A stretch of DNA of 64,000 nt from Sulfuricurvum sp. (GCA_028714915.1 JAQTLL010000003.1:310001-374000), one strand, 5' to 3'. Positions 26,786 through 35,557 are shown, counted from the first letter of the stretch. Translations and numbers: made by a program. The notes: generated from the sequence alone by a model not told the origin.

Positions 26786-27660
26786 TGGTGTATCGTCTAT
26801 TTTTACTCTTTGATTCCTTTTTGATGATGTTGCCGCACAGTTGGCGCAAAAAAATATTCACCTCTCTAGCAACGCTAGCTCATATTCTTGCCTTTTCACG
26901 AAATCGGATTATTCAAGCCAATGTAGCCTTTACTTTTAAAGATGAACTAAATCCTCCTCAAAAAAAAGAAATTGAAGGATACTGTTATCGTAATCTAGCC
27001 CTCAATTTTTTACAAACGATGGAGAACAGACGAAATAATGCCGACGATTTGCGAGCTCAGGTGACTTTTGAAAACCGTGAAGTTGTCGATGCCCTTTTAA
27101 GTGAAAATCGGGGGATTATTTTTGTCTCTGCCCATTTCGGGAATTGGGAACTGGGAGGTGCGGCACTTTCATCTCTCATCACCCCAGTTTCATCTATCTA
27201 CAAAGAGTTTAGTACTTCTGCCTTTGACCCCTATTTGCTCCAAGCACGCACCAATCACCAAATGAAACTTGCAGAAAAAAACGGTGCTCTCAAACATATT
27301 GCCAAAGCGCTCAAAGGGGGTCGCTCTATCTTACTAATGATTGACCAAGCAAGCAATGCGCGCGCAGGAGTTAAAGTTAATTTTTTTGGTCACGAAACAT
27401 ATCAAACCTCAACCCCCGCACAATTGGCTTACAAATTTAATGCTCCGATTGTGGGTGTTTATATTGTTTCCACAGATGAACAGCACTATACGATTACGTT
27501 TGAAACTCCTATCGACATAAAAAGTAATGATGAAATAGCCATTGTAGAAGCAACACAAGCGCAGGCTAATGATGTGGAAAAAGTGATTCGGTCCCATCCA
27601 AAGCTCTGGTTTTGGTGCCACAAGCGGTGGAAGGGTGAATTTAAGGAAATTTACCACTAA
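26785..27660 (+). CDS. Lipid A late acyltransferase (LpxL/HtrB family)
   Basis: 291 residues, one N-terminal membrane helix. Catalytic motif H-x4-E in SAHFGNWELGG, and later ILLMIDQASN and KFNAPIVGVYIV, typical of LpxL/HtrB lauroyl acyltransferases. It adds a secondary acyl chain to Kdo-lipid A. The chain length cannot be read from sequence. Coupled to waaC; followed by repeat family A. Confidence 0.88.
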   Translation: MVYRLFLLFDSFLMMLPHSWRKKIFTSLATLAHILAFSRNRIIQANVAFTFKDELNPPQKKEIEGYCYRNLALNFLQTMENRRNNADDLRAQVTFENREVVDALLSENRGIIFVSAHFGNWELGGAALSSLITPVSSIYKEFSTSAFDPYLLQARTNHQMKLAEKNGALKHIAKALKGGRSILLMIDQASNARAGVKVNFFGHETYQTSTPAQLAYKFNAPIVGVYIVSTDEQHYTITFETPIDIKSNDEIAIVEATQAQANDVEKVIRSHPKLWFWCHKRWKGEFKEIYH

Positions 27661-27697
27661 TTACTTCCGTCCATTTTTAATAATGAATACGCATTCT

Positions 27698-27774
27698 CGT
27701 CATCCCGTACTTGATACGGGATCCATCTCTTGCATTTAAGAGCACTGGATTCCCGATCTAGTCGGGAATGACAG
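27698..27774. repeat. Double-hairpin palindromic repeat, family A copy 2
   Basis: Left arm CGTCATCCCGTA...TACGGGATCCA and right arm TGGATTCCCG...CGGGAATGACAG, matching the copy at 3711-3786 in arms and order, with different hairpin loops. It lies between convergent genes. The right arm encodes the last residues and stop codon of the dut gene. Confidence 0.75.
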
Positions 27775-28456
27775 AGGGGTAGGCAGTTTTTAACGCTTTG
27801 TACAGCTCAACAGGGGTCATCTCAGGATTATTTTCCCATGAGAGCTTCATCACGGCATTGTCTTCCAAACCGTTCCACATTTTGACATAATGTCCCTCTT
27901 TGTAGCCGTGATCTTGACGAAATTGGTTAAGGATATTTTTGCCAACATAGAGGCGATACAACTGTGTTGTATTCAATGCACCCAAATACGCCAGTTCAAA
28001 AAACTCTTCAATCATCGCGCCAATCATCTCAGGTGAGATGGGGATAAGAGAGAGACGCATAACGTTTTCAATTTTAATCATAAGGACGTCATCCTCGCCA
28101 AAAGGAAGGGGTGCTTCGCCGTTTAATTTTTGATATTCCGGCGTATTGTAAATTCTTTGTGCCAACTCTTCAACTGCTTCAGCACCATTGGCTTTCGTAA
28201 ATTCTAACACCAAACTCATCACAAAATGCCACACATCAACAATCTCGATTTGTAAGTTGGCGTAATCGGTCGGCTGTGCAATACTTTTCCAATGTTTCCA
28301 ACCAAATGAATCAATCATCTCAGCGGATTCCATCGTAATGCATCGGCGCCAGTTTATTTTTTTACCGTGCTTCGTTATCCCTTTTTCCCAACCAATTCCA
28401 TTGGTAGCATCATTGAGTTCTTGCTGAAGTTGCAACATTGAAAGCAATTTATTCAT
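27758..28456 (-). CDS. dut: Dimeric dUTPase
   Basis: 232 residues of the all-alpha NTP-pyrophosphatase fold, not the trimeric Dut. The metal motif is visible as ESAEMIDSFGWKHWK and later EIVDVWHF (E-x2-E ... E-x2-D). It hydrolyses dUTP to dUMP, keeping uracil out of DNA; C. jejuni uses the same type. The C-terminal residues PSVIPD and the stop lie in repeat A, so the natural tail was probably different. A nearby DNA glycosylase gene (3216) belongs to the same general repair theme. Confidence 0.9.
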   Translation of the reverse strand: MNKLLSMLQLQQELNDATNGIGWEKGITKHGKKINWRRCITMESAEMIDSFGWKHWKSIAQPTDYANLQIEIVDVWHFVMSLVLEFTKANGAEAVEELAQRIYNTPEYQKLNGEAPLPFGEDDVLMIKIENVMRLSLIPISPEMIGAMIEEFFELAYLGALNTTQLYRLYVGKNILNQFRQDHGYKEGHYVKMWNGLEDNAVMKLSWENNPEMTPVELYKALKTAYPSVIPD

Positions 28457-28498
28457 GTATATCCTTTAAAAAGTTTCAAATTATAGGTAAAATTTCCT

Positions 28499-28675
28499 AT
28501 GCAAAAAATTATCTGCCAAAAATGTACCTATTATTTCGTCACATGGGAAGCACACCAGCCTCACGGATGCAAAGCGTATGGGTTTAAAAGCAAATTTATC
28601 CCTTCCTCCATCGTCCTCAGTTCCAGCGGAAAACCCTGCCATTTTTTTGACATCAAAAAGATGCCAAAGGAATAA
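28499..28675 (+). CDS. Conserved 58-residue Cys-rich zinc-ribbon-like protein
   Basis: A 58-codon frame starting MQKIICQKCTYYFVTWEAHQ, with C-x2-C near the start, then PHGCKAYGFKSKFIPS and SSGKPCHFF. The pattern C-x2-C-x6-TW-x5-P-x-GC-x3-GFKSK-x3-PS-x10-C is a widely conserved small protein family of unknown function in Proteobacteria and relatives. The four cysteines probably bind zinc. TAAAAT lies 5 nt before ATG and no ribosome site is seen. Divergent from dut. Confidence 0.8.
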   Translation: MQKIICQKCTYYFVTWEAHQPHGCKAYGFKSKFIPSSIVLSSSGKPCHFFDIKKMPKE

Positions 28676-28735
28676 AATCCCTTTAGCTACGCTAATCCCC
28701 TGGACTGCTAAAGCCAGCCTCGTTCGAGGCAGATC
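28676..28735. repeat. Palindromic repeat, family D
   Basis: CTTTAGCTACGCTAATCCCC, then TGGACTGCTAAAGCCAG, then a perfect hairpin GCCTCG-TT-CGAGGC. It fills the gap between convergent genes and forms the 3' end of the yhbP-like frame. Its translation (NEAGFSSPGD; RTRLALAVQG in another frame) is of the kind seen where dispersed repeats run into genes. The single copy seen here makes repeat status an inference. Confidence 0.5.
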
Positions 28736-29129
28736 TTTTCCATAGTAATTTTTTACCAAAACCCAACGTATTGTCCGTCATTTTAATCTCATCAAGACGA
28801 ATTTCCCAAAGGGTTGGATTCATCACTCTTGAAAAAGGGAAAGCAGCAAAATAAAGTCCTTTACTTTCTTCGCAAAGCGTCATATTCCCGCAAAATTGTA
28901 TCCCCTGAATCTTTCCGATCGTCTTGGTCTCTAGCGCTACCGTCCCAGCAACGGTATGATTTTTTAAGACGTTGTTTCCATGAAGCGTTTGGGTGTCCGT
29001 CGCGACGATAAAAGTGATTTCTTCTGGATTATACGCATAAAAAAGAGAACAGCACCACAACTCATCTGCGCAAGTCGCTAATGAAAGGAGATGGTGATTG
29101 GCGATAAAAGCCTCAATTTTTGGATTCAT
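28692..29129 (-). CDS. YhbP/UPF0306-like protein, PNPOx fold
   Basis: 145 residues from ATG 29129, preceded by GGAGAGAAC. IEAFIANHHLLSLATCADEL, LETKTIGKIQGIQFCGNMTL and the terminal LGFGKKLLWKR match the UPF0306 family (E. coli YhbP), small flavin- or haem-binding split-barrel proteins of unknown function. The family normally ends near LLWKR; the last ~13 residues here (SASNEAGFSSPGD) come from repeat D. It overlaps the C-S lyase gene by 17 nt, so it belongs to the ovoA operon. Confidence 0.8.
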   Translation of the reverse strand: MNPKIEAFIANHHLLSLATCADELWCCSLFYAYNPEEITFIVATDTQTLHGNNVLKNHTVAGTVALETKTIGKIQGIQFCGNMTLCEESKGLYFAAFPFSRVMNPTLWEIRLDEIKMTDNTLGFGKKLLWKRSASNEAGFSSPGD

Positions 29130-30297
29130 GTTCTCTCCGCTCCAAAGCATCGCTTATCTTTTTTAACGCTATTTCCAGCAACTCCGCAGAAACGGCAAAA
29201 TTAAGGCGCATAAATCCTGATCCCTCACGACCGAAACTAAGTCCTGCGCTCAATCCAAGACCGCACTTCTGAATAAAAAACTCTCGTAATTCACGATCTC
29301 CCAATCCTAAAGCACGACAATCCAGCCACGCAAGATACGTCCCTTGCGGAGGGAAAATCTTAATCACTGGAGAATAGTTCGCCCACTCTATGATTTTATC
29401 TCGATTACTTTGCAAATTGGACATAAGTTTTTGGTGCCATTCATCGCCGTCAGTATAGGCAGCCTCAAAAGCCACGTGGGACAATACCGCTCCATCACCG
29501 AAATGGATTCTCTTGCGCTCTTGGCTATAAAGCTCACGCAGTTTTTCTGAAGCGATACAGACGGTCGAAATTCCGAAACCTGCCATATTAAACGTTTTAC
29601 CCGTCCCTAAAAGTGTTACGGTATTCTCTCCCAGTTCCTGTGACAGTGACGCAATCGGAAGATGCTTATTTCCCTCAAATACAATATCACAATGCACCTC
29701 ATCACTCACAATAATAATTCCCTGTTCAAGACACAGCGCACCCAATGTACGCAATTCTTCCTCTCGCCAGACACGACCTACAGGATTATGCGGAGAACAT
29801 AGCAGCAGTATTTTTGTTTTTATAGTGATTTGTGTTCGTAAGGTTTCAATGTCAAAAAAATACTCTCCCTCGTCATCTCTTTGGAGAGAGTGTAAAACAA
29901 GATGACGATTATTCTCTTTAACCATGGAAAAGAAGGGGGGATAAACAGGACTCATCACGAGTACTTCATCTCCCTCATTACTAAAGGCTCGTATGGCACA
30001 CCCGATGGAGGCAACCACCGAGGGAGAGTAACTCAACCATTCACGCTTGATGTGCCATCCATGATGACGTTCCATCCATAGACACTGTGCCTCATACGCC
30101 TCATCTCTCATGATTTCATACCCCATCACGGGATGCTTGAGTCGATTTGCTACGGCATCAAAAACATATTTCGGCGTTGCAATATCCATATCCGCCACCC
30201 ACATCGGCTGGACATTATCGGTACCGAAAAGCTTTTGTCGCAAAGTATATTTTTCAGAATTAGAGCTACTTCGATCAATAGCGATGAATTCATCCAT
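29113..30297 (-). CDS. PatB/MalY-family C-S lyase, probable OvoB
   Basis: 394 residues, fold-type I PLP enzyme. The cofactor Lys is K234 (LLGTGKTFNMAG); other PLP contacts are SPHNPVGRVW, and IIIVSDEVHCDIVF. The family (MalY/PatB) cleaves C-S bonds beta to the amino acid, as in cystathionine. Its gene overlaps ovoA by 8 nt. The ovothiol pathway needs a PLP sulfoxide lyase (OvoB) to release 5-thiohistidine from histidylcysteine sulfoxide, so that role is the best inference here. Cystathionine beta-lyase activity remains possible. Confidence 0.82.
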   Translation of the reverse strand: MDEFIAIDRSSSNSEKYTLRQKLFGTDNVQPMWVADMDIATPKYVFDAVANRLKHPVMGYEIMRDEAYEAQCLWMERHHGWHIKREWLSYSPSVVASIGCAIRAFSNEGDEVLVMSPVYPPFFSMVKENNRHLVLHSLQRDDEGEYFFDIETLRTQITIKTKILLLCSPHNPVGRVWREEELRTLGALCLEQGIIIVSDEVHCDIVFEGNKHLPIASLSQELGENTVTLLGTGKTFNMAGFGISTVCIASEKLRELYSQERKRIHFGDGAVLSHVAFEAAYTDGDEWHQKLMSNLQSNRDKIIEWANYSPVIKIFPPQGTYLAWLDCRALGLGDRELREFFIQKCGLGLSAGLSFGREGSGFMRLNFAVSAELLEIALKKISDALERREHESKN

Positions 30298-31708
30298 ACC
30301 GTTTTTTCCAAACTTCGTACATCTGCTCTATCCGTTCATATTTTTTTGCTTCATTTTCACCCTCGCCTACTACATACCGAAACCCCGCATGCTGGATAAA
30401 ATGGCGACGAAACGCATAACGGGACTCTTTTACAATCTCATTGCCCGTAGATGCCCATGAGCCCCCCTTGAGGATATTATGTTTCCCATCAAACGTAGGC
30501 TCTGAAAAATCATCATACAACGGATGAGTTTCAAACCCTTCAAAAGCATCCATCTGTGTTTGCGTCCATTGCCACACGTTTCCTACCGCATCGTAAAGCT
30601 CACCGTGTGCAAAGGTATTCACAGGGACAGAAGAGGAATAATGGGCAAAGTTAATATTGGCGTTAGAGTCATCAAAAATTTCTTCGTTCATTCCACACGC
30701 TTGGAACATTACCGCCCACTCTGCTTCACTGGGAAGGCGATAATTTTGCCTCTCTTGCGCACTTTTCCAGCGACAAAAGGCTTCAGCTTCGAGGGCATTC
30801 ACCTCAACCGGCCAATTGTACGGCATATCAATCTCGCAAGCCAATGCACGGTATCTAAAACTGCCATCTTCTTGAGGAATCCAAAAGGGTGGACATGAAG
30901 CATTGCGTATACTCAGATACTTTAACCCCTCATCATCCCACCATCGTGAAATACCATACCCATTGGCCATGACAAAATCCATAAATTCGCCATTGCTGAC
31001 CAAATAGCGTGATGCTTCGAACTCCTCCACATTATACGCGGCGTAGCCATATTCGTTATCCCAACCATACAAACCATGGTCAGTCAAACCTTTTCCAAGA
31101 GATATTTCTCTCGCTCCAAAATAGACTAAACTATTTTCAGGACACTCTCCACGAATAGGACAAATCCGAAATGAAGTATCTTCACGAATAAATTCCAAAG
31201 GTATTTGCCGATGGAGGACACTGGACGTTTCAATATGAATACGCTCATGTTCAATTCCCATCCAAATCGCCCAAAACGGGTCTTTTTTAGTAATGGGCAG
31301 CGTCATTGGTAACGTAGTGATAATATCATCAACACAGAAACGAACACGGTTTCGATATTCGCGCACCTCATTAACGCTTGGCCATCTCAAACTTTCACTG
31401 CTGGCATCCCATACCATCTCATCTACCCCAACGGCGAACAATGCTTCAAAATGGGAATCTATTCTCTCCCCTAAAACACCTGCGGCGATCAGTTTATTGA
31501 CATAAAAAATTGCGGTATGACCAAAATAAAAAATCATTGGATGACGCGTGGGTTCAGATTGGTGATAAAACACCTCATCAGAGCGTAAAAGATTAAATAA
31601 TGATTCAAAAAGATCAAAACTTTGATGAAAATAGTGACGTAATTGAGTACGCATATTTTCTATATTTTCTCCATCAAGTCGTACTGACTGCATTTGCTTG
31701 GCTATCAC
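30290..31708 (-). CDS. ovoA: 5-histidylcysteine sulfoxide synthase (OvoA N-terminal type)
   Basis: 472 residues: a DinB-like domain with iron ligands H64 (YFGHT) and H154-x3-H158-x-E160 (IEHERIHIE), then a formylglycine-generating-enzyme-type domain (RLPSEAEW, GNVWQWTQT, ILKGGSWAS, YAFRRHFIQHAGFRYV). This is the OvoA arrangement, using O2, cysteine and histidine. In full OvoA a methyltransferase domain follows; here the protein stops soon after the FGE domain. The start is GTG 31708, after AGAGGATTAGCGG. EgtB is the main alternative, but YAFRRHFIQHAGFRYV and HPLYDDFS favour OvoA. Confidence 0.82.
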   Translation of the reverse strand: MIAKQMQSVRLDGENIENMRTQLRHYFHQSFDLFESLFNLLRSDEVFYHQSEPTRHPMIFYFGHTAIFYVNKLIAAGVLGERIDSHFEALFAVGVDEMVWDASSESLRWPSVNEVREYRNRVRFCVDDIITTLPMTLPITKKDPFWAIWMGIEHERIHIETSSVLHRQIPLEFIREDTSFRICPIRGECPENSLVYFGAREISLGKGLTDHGLYGWDNEYGYAAYNVEEFEASRYLVSNGEFMDFVMANGYGISRWWDDEGLKYLSIRNASCPPFWIPQEDGSFRYRALACEIDMPYNWPVEVNALEAEAFCRWKSAQERQNYRLPSEAEWAVMFQACGMNEEIFDDSNANINFAHYSSSVPVNTFAHGELYDAVGNVWQWTQTQMDAFEGFETHPLYDDFSEPTFDGKHNILKGGSWASTGNEIVKESRYAFRRHFIQHAGFRYVVGEGENEAKKYERIEQMYEVWKKRYG

Positions 31709-31805
31709 CCGCTAATCCTCTGCATTTCCTAATTTAAATTTGCCACTATTGTACCTTACTCACTCTTATAGGAAAAAATTGAGTGTAAATACTCAAAAAA
31801 ATGAT

Positions 31806-31811
31806 TATAAT
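31806..31811 (+). promoter_or_regulatory. -10 element of the chemoreceptor gene
   Basis: TATAAT about 44 nt before the start codon, with an AGGAAG ribosome site near the ATG. The 147-nt gap upstream (31709-31855) holds no other recognised feature than a short inverted repeat ACTC/GAGT. Confidence 0.5.
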
Positions 31812-31855
31812 GATGCTATCAAAAAGTTATCAAAAAATACTCACAGGAAGTAAAA

Positions 31856-33766
31856 ATGGCATTTGACAAAGCATTGCAGGATATGAGCATTAAAAAACGG
31901 ATGAATTATCTCGTAGGTGCGGCAACCATGTCGGTTATCGGTGCCGCAGTATTTGTCTACTTTGCCCTTAGCAGTTTGGAGAATCAGTACAGTGAACTTC
32001 AAGAAAAAACCATATCGGGAGCTATGAACGCACTTGAAATCGAAAAAGATCTCAACTACATCAGCCGTACCAGCCGCGATATTATGCTGGGTAGTGATTA
32101 TGGCAAAAATATTGATAAGCTTGAAAAAAATATTGATAAAATTCATACCTTATTCATTGAACTTGATAAAAGTGCAAGTGAACCAGTTGATAAAAAACTG
32201 ATAGATGATGCTAAAGAAAGTACCTCTGCCTTTTTAAACAACACCCTTATAATGATGAAGTCCCTCAATGCCACGACTATTTCTATCAACTCAGCTTCGA
32301 TTTATGCAACCTATAAAAAAGAGGTGACTCCCTATGCAGATGCTTCAAGAGAAAAATTTGAAAAAGTAGTTGAACTTAAACGTGATAAATTAAAAACCGC
32401 TTCCGAAAGCCTTCATTCTCAAATTACGTTTTATAAATTTTTTGTCCTTATGACGGGATTTGGAGTAGCGATTGTTATTTTCATTTTTGCCAGTATGATC
32501 AGCAGCTCTATCACCATTGCTATTGAAAAGTTTACACGTATTATTACCAGTATCTCAGAAGGAAATTTTGCCCAAACTTCCGTCAATACTGCTGCTGGAA
32601 CAGAAATGGGAATAATGGGAAATGCGCTGGGACAACTCATTGCTCAGATTCAAAATCTTATCCATCAAATCAATACCTCTATCTCGGGTGCAACCAAAGG
32701 AGATTTTTCGCATACGCTTACCAGTACAGGAATGCATGGGGAATTTGTGGAAGCTATTGAAAACGTCAGTACCAGTATCACGGTTATGAAGGCACAAGAG
32801 CAGAAAAAACGACGTGATGCCCTCAATTCTGAACTAAGCCAACTCAGCGTACAGGTAACTGAGAGTCTTAGTGTCATCGAAGAAAATTTGCACCATAATA
32901 TCCAAGACCTCAAAGAAGTGACAAGCGCAACGACCACTGCCGCAGCCCTTGCAAATGACAGTCGAGATACCATATCAATCATTATCAATGAACTCAATAT
33001 GCTCAATGAAAAAGTAAGCAATAACAATGATGCTATCGGTCATATCGCATCGCGTGCAAACGAAATCAACTCTGTTATTCAGCTTATTACCGATATTGCA
33101 GACCAAACCAACCTTCTAGCTCTCAATGCAGCCATCGAAGCGGCTCGGGCAGGTGAGCATGGTAGAGGATTTGCCGTCGTTGCCGATGAAGTACGGAAGC
33201 TCGCAGAGAGAACCCACAAAGCAACCGGTGAGATTTCCGTATCGATCAACTCTCTCCAACAAGATATGAGTGAGATTCAAACCAGCGCGGAAGAGATGAA
33301 TGAAGTAGTAGAGCGCTCCAGTTCAAGCATCATTAGCTTTGAGGACACCCTTGTTCAGCTGAGCGAAGGATCATCCAATATTGTTACCTCATCCCATAAT
33401 ATGGAAAACAGTTCGTTTATTATTTTGGCAAAAATTGATCATATTCTTTATAAAGCACGTGCGTATAACAGTATTATGGTCTGCGATCATAAGTTACAAA
33501 CTATGGACGCTCACCAATGCAGTTTGGGCAAATGGTACGATGGTGAAGGGAAAGAGCGTTTTGGACGAATGAGCAGTTATGAACTTATAAAAGTACCTCA
33601 TGCAGTTATTCACCAAAATGCTAATAAAAATCTCACATTCATCGATAAAGGAGAAGACAATCTTCTCAACAACAGTACTGAAATAATTGCAAACTTTAAA
33701 GAGATGGAAAATGCAAGCGAACGGCTTTTTGCTCTTATGGACAATATTCTTATTGAGAGTCGCTAA
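31856..33766 (+). CDS. Methyl-accepting chemotaxis protein with CZB domain
   Basis: 636 residues. Helix at ~20-38, periplasmic four-helix-type region (~40-190), second helix (~193-215), HAMP-like segment, then the MCP signalling hairpin with the conserved tip [40 protein letters not shown]. At the C-terminus a chemoreceptor zinc-binding domain (about 520-600: [34 protein letters not shown]) supplies H and C zinc ligands. CZB receptors sense zinc or hypochlorous acid in other bacteria. The ligand here is unknown. Confidence 0.93.
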   Translation: MAFDKALQDMSIKKRMNYLVGAATMSVIGAAVFVYFALSSLENQYSELQEKTISGAMNALEIEKDLNYISRTSRDIMLGSDYGKNIDKLEKNIDKIHTLFIELDKSASEPVDKKLIDDAKESTSAFLNNTLIMMKSLNATTISINSASIYATYKKEVTPYADASREKFEKVVELKRDKLKTASESLHSQITFYKFFVLMTGFGVAIVIFIFASMISSSITIAIEKFTRIITSISEGNFAQTSVNTAAGTEMGIMGNALGQLIAQIQNLIHQINTSISGATKGDFSHTLTSTGMHGEFVEAIENVSTSITVMKAQEQKKRRDALNSELSQLSVQVTESLSVIEENLHHNIQDLKEVTSATTTAAALANDSRDTISIIINELNMLNEKVSNNNDAIGHIASRANEINSVIQLITDIADQTNLLALNAAIEAARAGEHGRGFAVVADEVRKLAERTHKATGEISVSINSLQQDMSEIQTSAEEMNEVVERSSSSIISFEDTLVQLSEGSSNIVTSSHNMENSSFIILAKIDHILYKARAYNSIMVCDHKLQTMDAHQCSLGKWYDGEGKERFGRMSSYELIKVPHAVIHQNANKNLTFIDKGEDNLLNNSTEIIANFKEMENASERLFALMDNILIESR

Positions 33767-33797
33767 TTTTATCCATTACAATTTCTAGGCTTTTTTG

Positions 33798-35216
33798 ATG
33801 AAAAAAAATATCACACGCATTACTGTCGGAAAGTCGTTACCCTTATTCTTATTCTTCATACTCTGTATCCTTATTATCATCGGCTTCAATTTTCGTACCC
33901 TTGTCATGGCAAGCATGGAAGAGAGAGTCCTCTCCATCGCAGATATGGCAAAAGCCGGTTTGACTGCCCACATGAAAGCTGGATTGATGGATAAACGTGC
34001 TTATTTTATCCACGAAATCACCAATGCACCGCATATAAAATCCATCAAAATTATCCGCTCCGATGCCGTATGTAAACAATTCGGTACACAATGTTTCGTT
34101 GGTGAACAAAGAGCCGACGATTTTCTAAACAATATTCTTACATTAAAAAAGCCCTATTATGAGATGAGTGAATGGAGTGAAAAAGCAACCATGCGGGCCA
34201 TCGTCCCTTATATTGCTTCATCCAAAGGAAATTTGAATTGTTTACAATGCCATCATATTTCTGAAAATGCGGCACTTGGTGCGATTGATATTGAGCTTGA
34301 TGTGACAGAATATCGTAATAGAGCATGGAATTATTTACTCATTCTTTTTGGAGTAGTTGCATTTTTTAGCATATTAATAGCCATTAATACCTCCCGTATT
34401 ATTGAACAATTTGTCCGAAAACCTCTTCTTAATCTTATTTTGTTGGCTAAAACGGTTTTTTTCCATACAGAAACCAAAGAGTCTATTCAGTATGAATGCG
34501 AAGAATTTAATGAAGTTGCTTTGCAGTTTATCCAATTTGGAAAAGAGCTCAAAGAACGCGAAATACGAATGGACAAGGCAACCCTTAAATTTCAATCTCT
34601 CAACAGTGAAATTGATACAACACTCCAAGAAACACTTTTTGCCATGGGAGAAGCAGAAGAGACACGCTCCAAAGAGACACGTCATCACACTCGCAGAGTC
34701 GTTGAATATAGCCGTTTACTTGGAAAACTCGTCGGAATGAATGAACATGACTTGGATATACTAGTGAGTGCAGCCCCGCTACACGATATTGGAAAAATCG
34801 GTATACCTGATTCTATACTGCTAAAAGCAGGAGTGCTAGATGATAAAGAACGTACCATCATTAAAACGCATACACTATTGGGCTACAATATATTAAAACA
34901 CTCCGAGCGCGATGTTTTACAATCTGCTGCTACCATCGCGTATGAGCACCACGAGCAATGGGACGGCTTAGGCTATCCACGTGGATTAAAAGGGGAAGAA
35001 ATACATATCTTCGGACGTATTGTAGCCATTGCTGATGTCTTTGACGCACTGGGAACTGTACGCGTCTATAAAGAGGCATGGTCACTCGAAAAGGTCAGAG
35101 AATATCTGCAAGAAGAAAGCGGGAAATCTTTTGATCCGCATTTGATTGATTTGATGCTACTTCATTATTCAGAATTTGAAATACTCTATGAGAAATACTA
35201 TATCAATTTGAAATAA
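33798..35216 (+). CDS. HD-GYP phosphodiesterase with c-type haem sensor
   Basis: 472 residues. Helix ~18-37, periplasmic region with a c-type haem site C148-x2-C151-H152 (NCLQCHH), second helix ~172-192, then an HD-GYP domain: HHTRRVVEYSRLLGKL, LHDIGKIGIPDS and HHEQWDGLGYP. HD-GYP domains hydrolyse cyclic di-GMP. The sensor resembles the DUF3365 (Tll0287-like) haem domains, so redox or gas sensing is likely. Start ATG 33798. It follows the CZB chemoreceptor by 31 nt and probably shares its promoter. Confidence 0.88.
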   Translation: MKKNITRITVGKSLPLFLFFILCILIIIGFNFRTLVMASMEERVLSIADMAKAGLTAHMKAGLMDKRAYFIHEITNAPHIKSIKIIRSDAVCKQFGTQCFVGEQRADDFLNNILTLKKPYYEMSEWSEKATMRAIVPYIASSKGNLNCLQCHHISENAALGAIDIELDVTEYRNRAWNYLLILFGVVAFFSILIAINTSRIIEQFVRKPLLNLILLAKTVFFHTETKESIQYECEEFNEVALQFIQFGKELKEREIRMDKATLKFQSLNSEIDTTLQETLFAMGEAEETRSKETRHHTRRVVEYSRLLGKLVGMNEHDLDILVSAAPLHDIGKIGIPDSILLKAGVLDDKERTIIKTHTLLGYNILKHSERDVLQSAATIAYEHHEQWDGLGYPRGLKGEEIHIFGRIVAIADVFDALGTVRVYKEAWSLEKVREYLQEESGKSFDPHLIDLMLLHYSEFEILYEKYYINLK

Positions 35217-35312
35217 TAGTGTTGGAGGGTTGGGTGACGCTAAACACTATTTTCTTAGTGCAAGTATGATAAAATACTCAAATAATCAGTGTAATCCAAA
35301 AAGGATATTTTA

Positions 35313-35444
35313 ATGAGCAAACCCCCTTTTTCAGTACAAAAAGCACTTAAAGCAGTAAATGTCTCTCAAATGATTGAAGGGTACAAACCTATCGATAAAA
35401 AAGAAGTGAAGGATCAAGTCAAAAAAATCCTTTCTCATAAATGA
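35313..35444 (+). CDS. Small Fic antitoxin-like protein (VbhA/FicA type)
   Basis: A 43-codon frame starting MSKPPFSVQKALKAVNVSQM, preceded by AAAAGGATATTTTA. Residues VSQMIEG hold S-x-x-x-E-G, the (S/T)xxxE(G/N) inhibitory motif of class I Fic antitoxins, whose Glu blocks the Fic ATP site. Its stop overlaps the next frame (ATGA). Length and coupling to a downstream Fic-like N-terminus support the call, but the family match rests on one short motif. TATGATAAAAT upstream is a possible promoter. Confidence 0.55.
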   Translation: MSKPPFSVQKALKAVNVSQMIEGYKPIDKKEVKDQVKKILSHK

Positions 35445-35557
35445 AATATTACCCTCCTTCTGATCACATTTACTACAAAGACAGCGATATTCCCATCAAT
35501 TTTATAGACAACTTTAAGGATCTATTGAATCAGTTTGTAAATCAGGTAAACAGTTAA
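35441..35557 (+). pseudogene. Truncated Fic toxin, N-terminal stump
   Basis: A 38-residue frame beginning MKYYPPSDHIYYKDSDIPIN, in 4-nt overlap (ATGA) with the antitoxin gene. Fic toxins of this class often start with a short segment of the form YY...DIP-N-LGI before the first helix. It ends after a few non-conserved residues at a TAA, far short of the HxFx(D/E)GNGRxxR active site, so it should have no activity. The last 44 nt overlap the 3' end of the TOPRIM gene on the other strand, which marks the probable junction. Confidence 0.45.

Noticed and set aside
28481..28759. 92-codon minus-strand frame
   Set aside because: Antisense to the conserved 58-residue Cys-rich gene and made partly of repeat D.
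35218..35248. Inverted repeat AGTGTT/AACACT after the HD-GYP gene as a terminator
   Set aside because: The loop is 19 nt and the stem only 6 bp; too weak to list, although ATTTTC follows.
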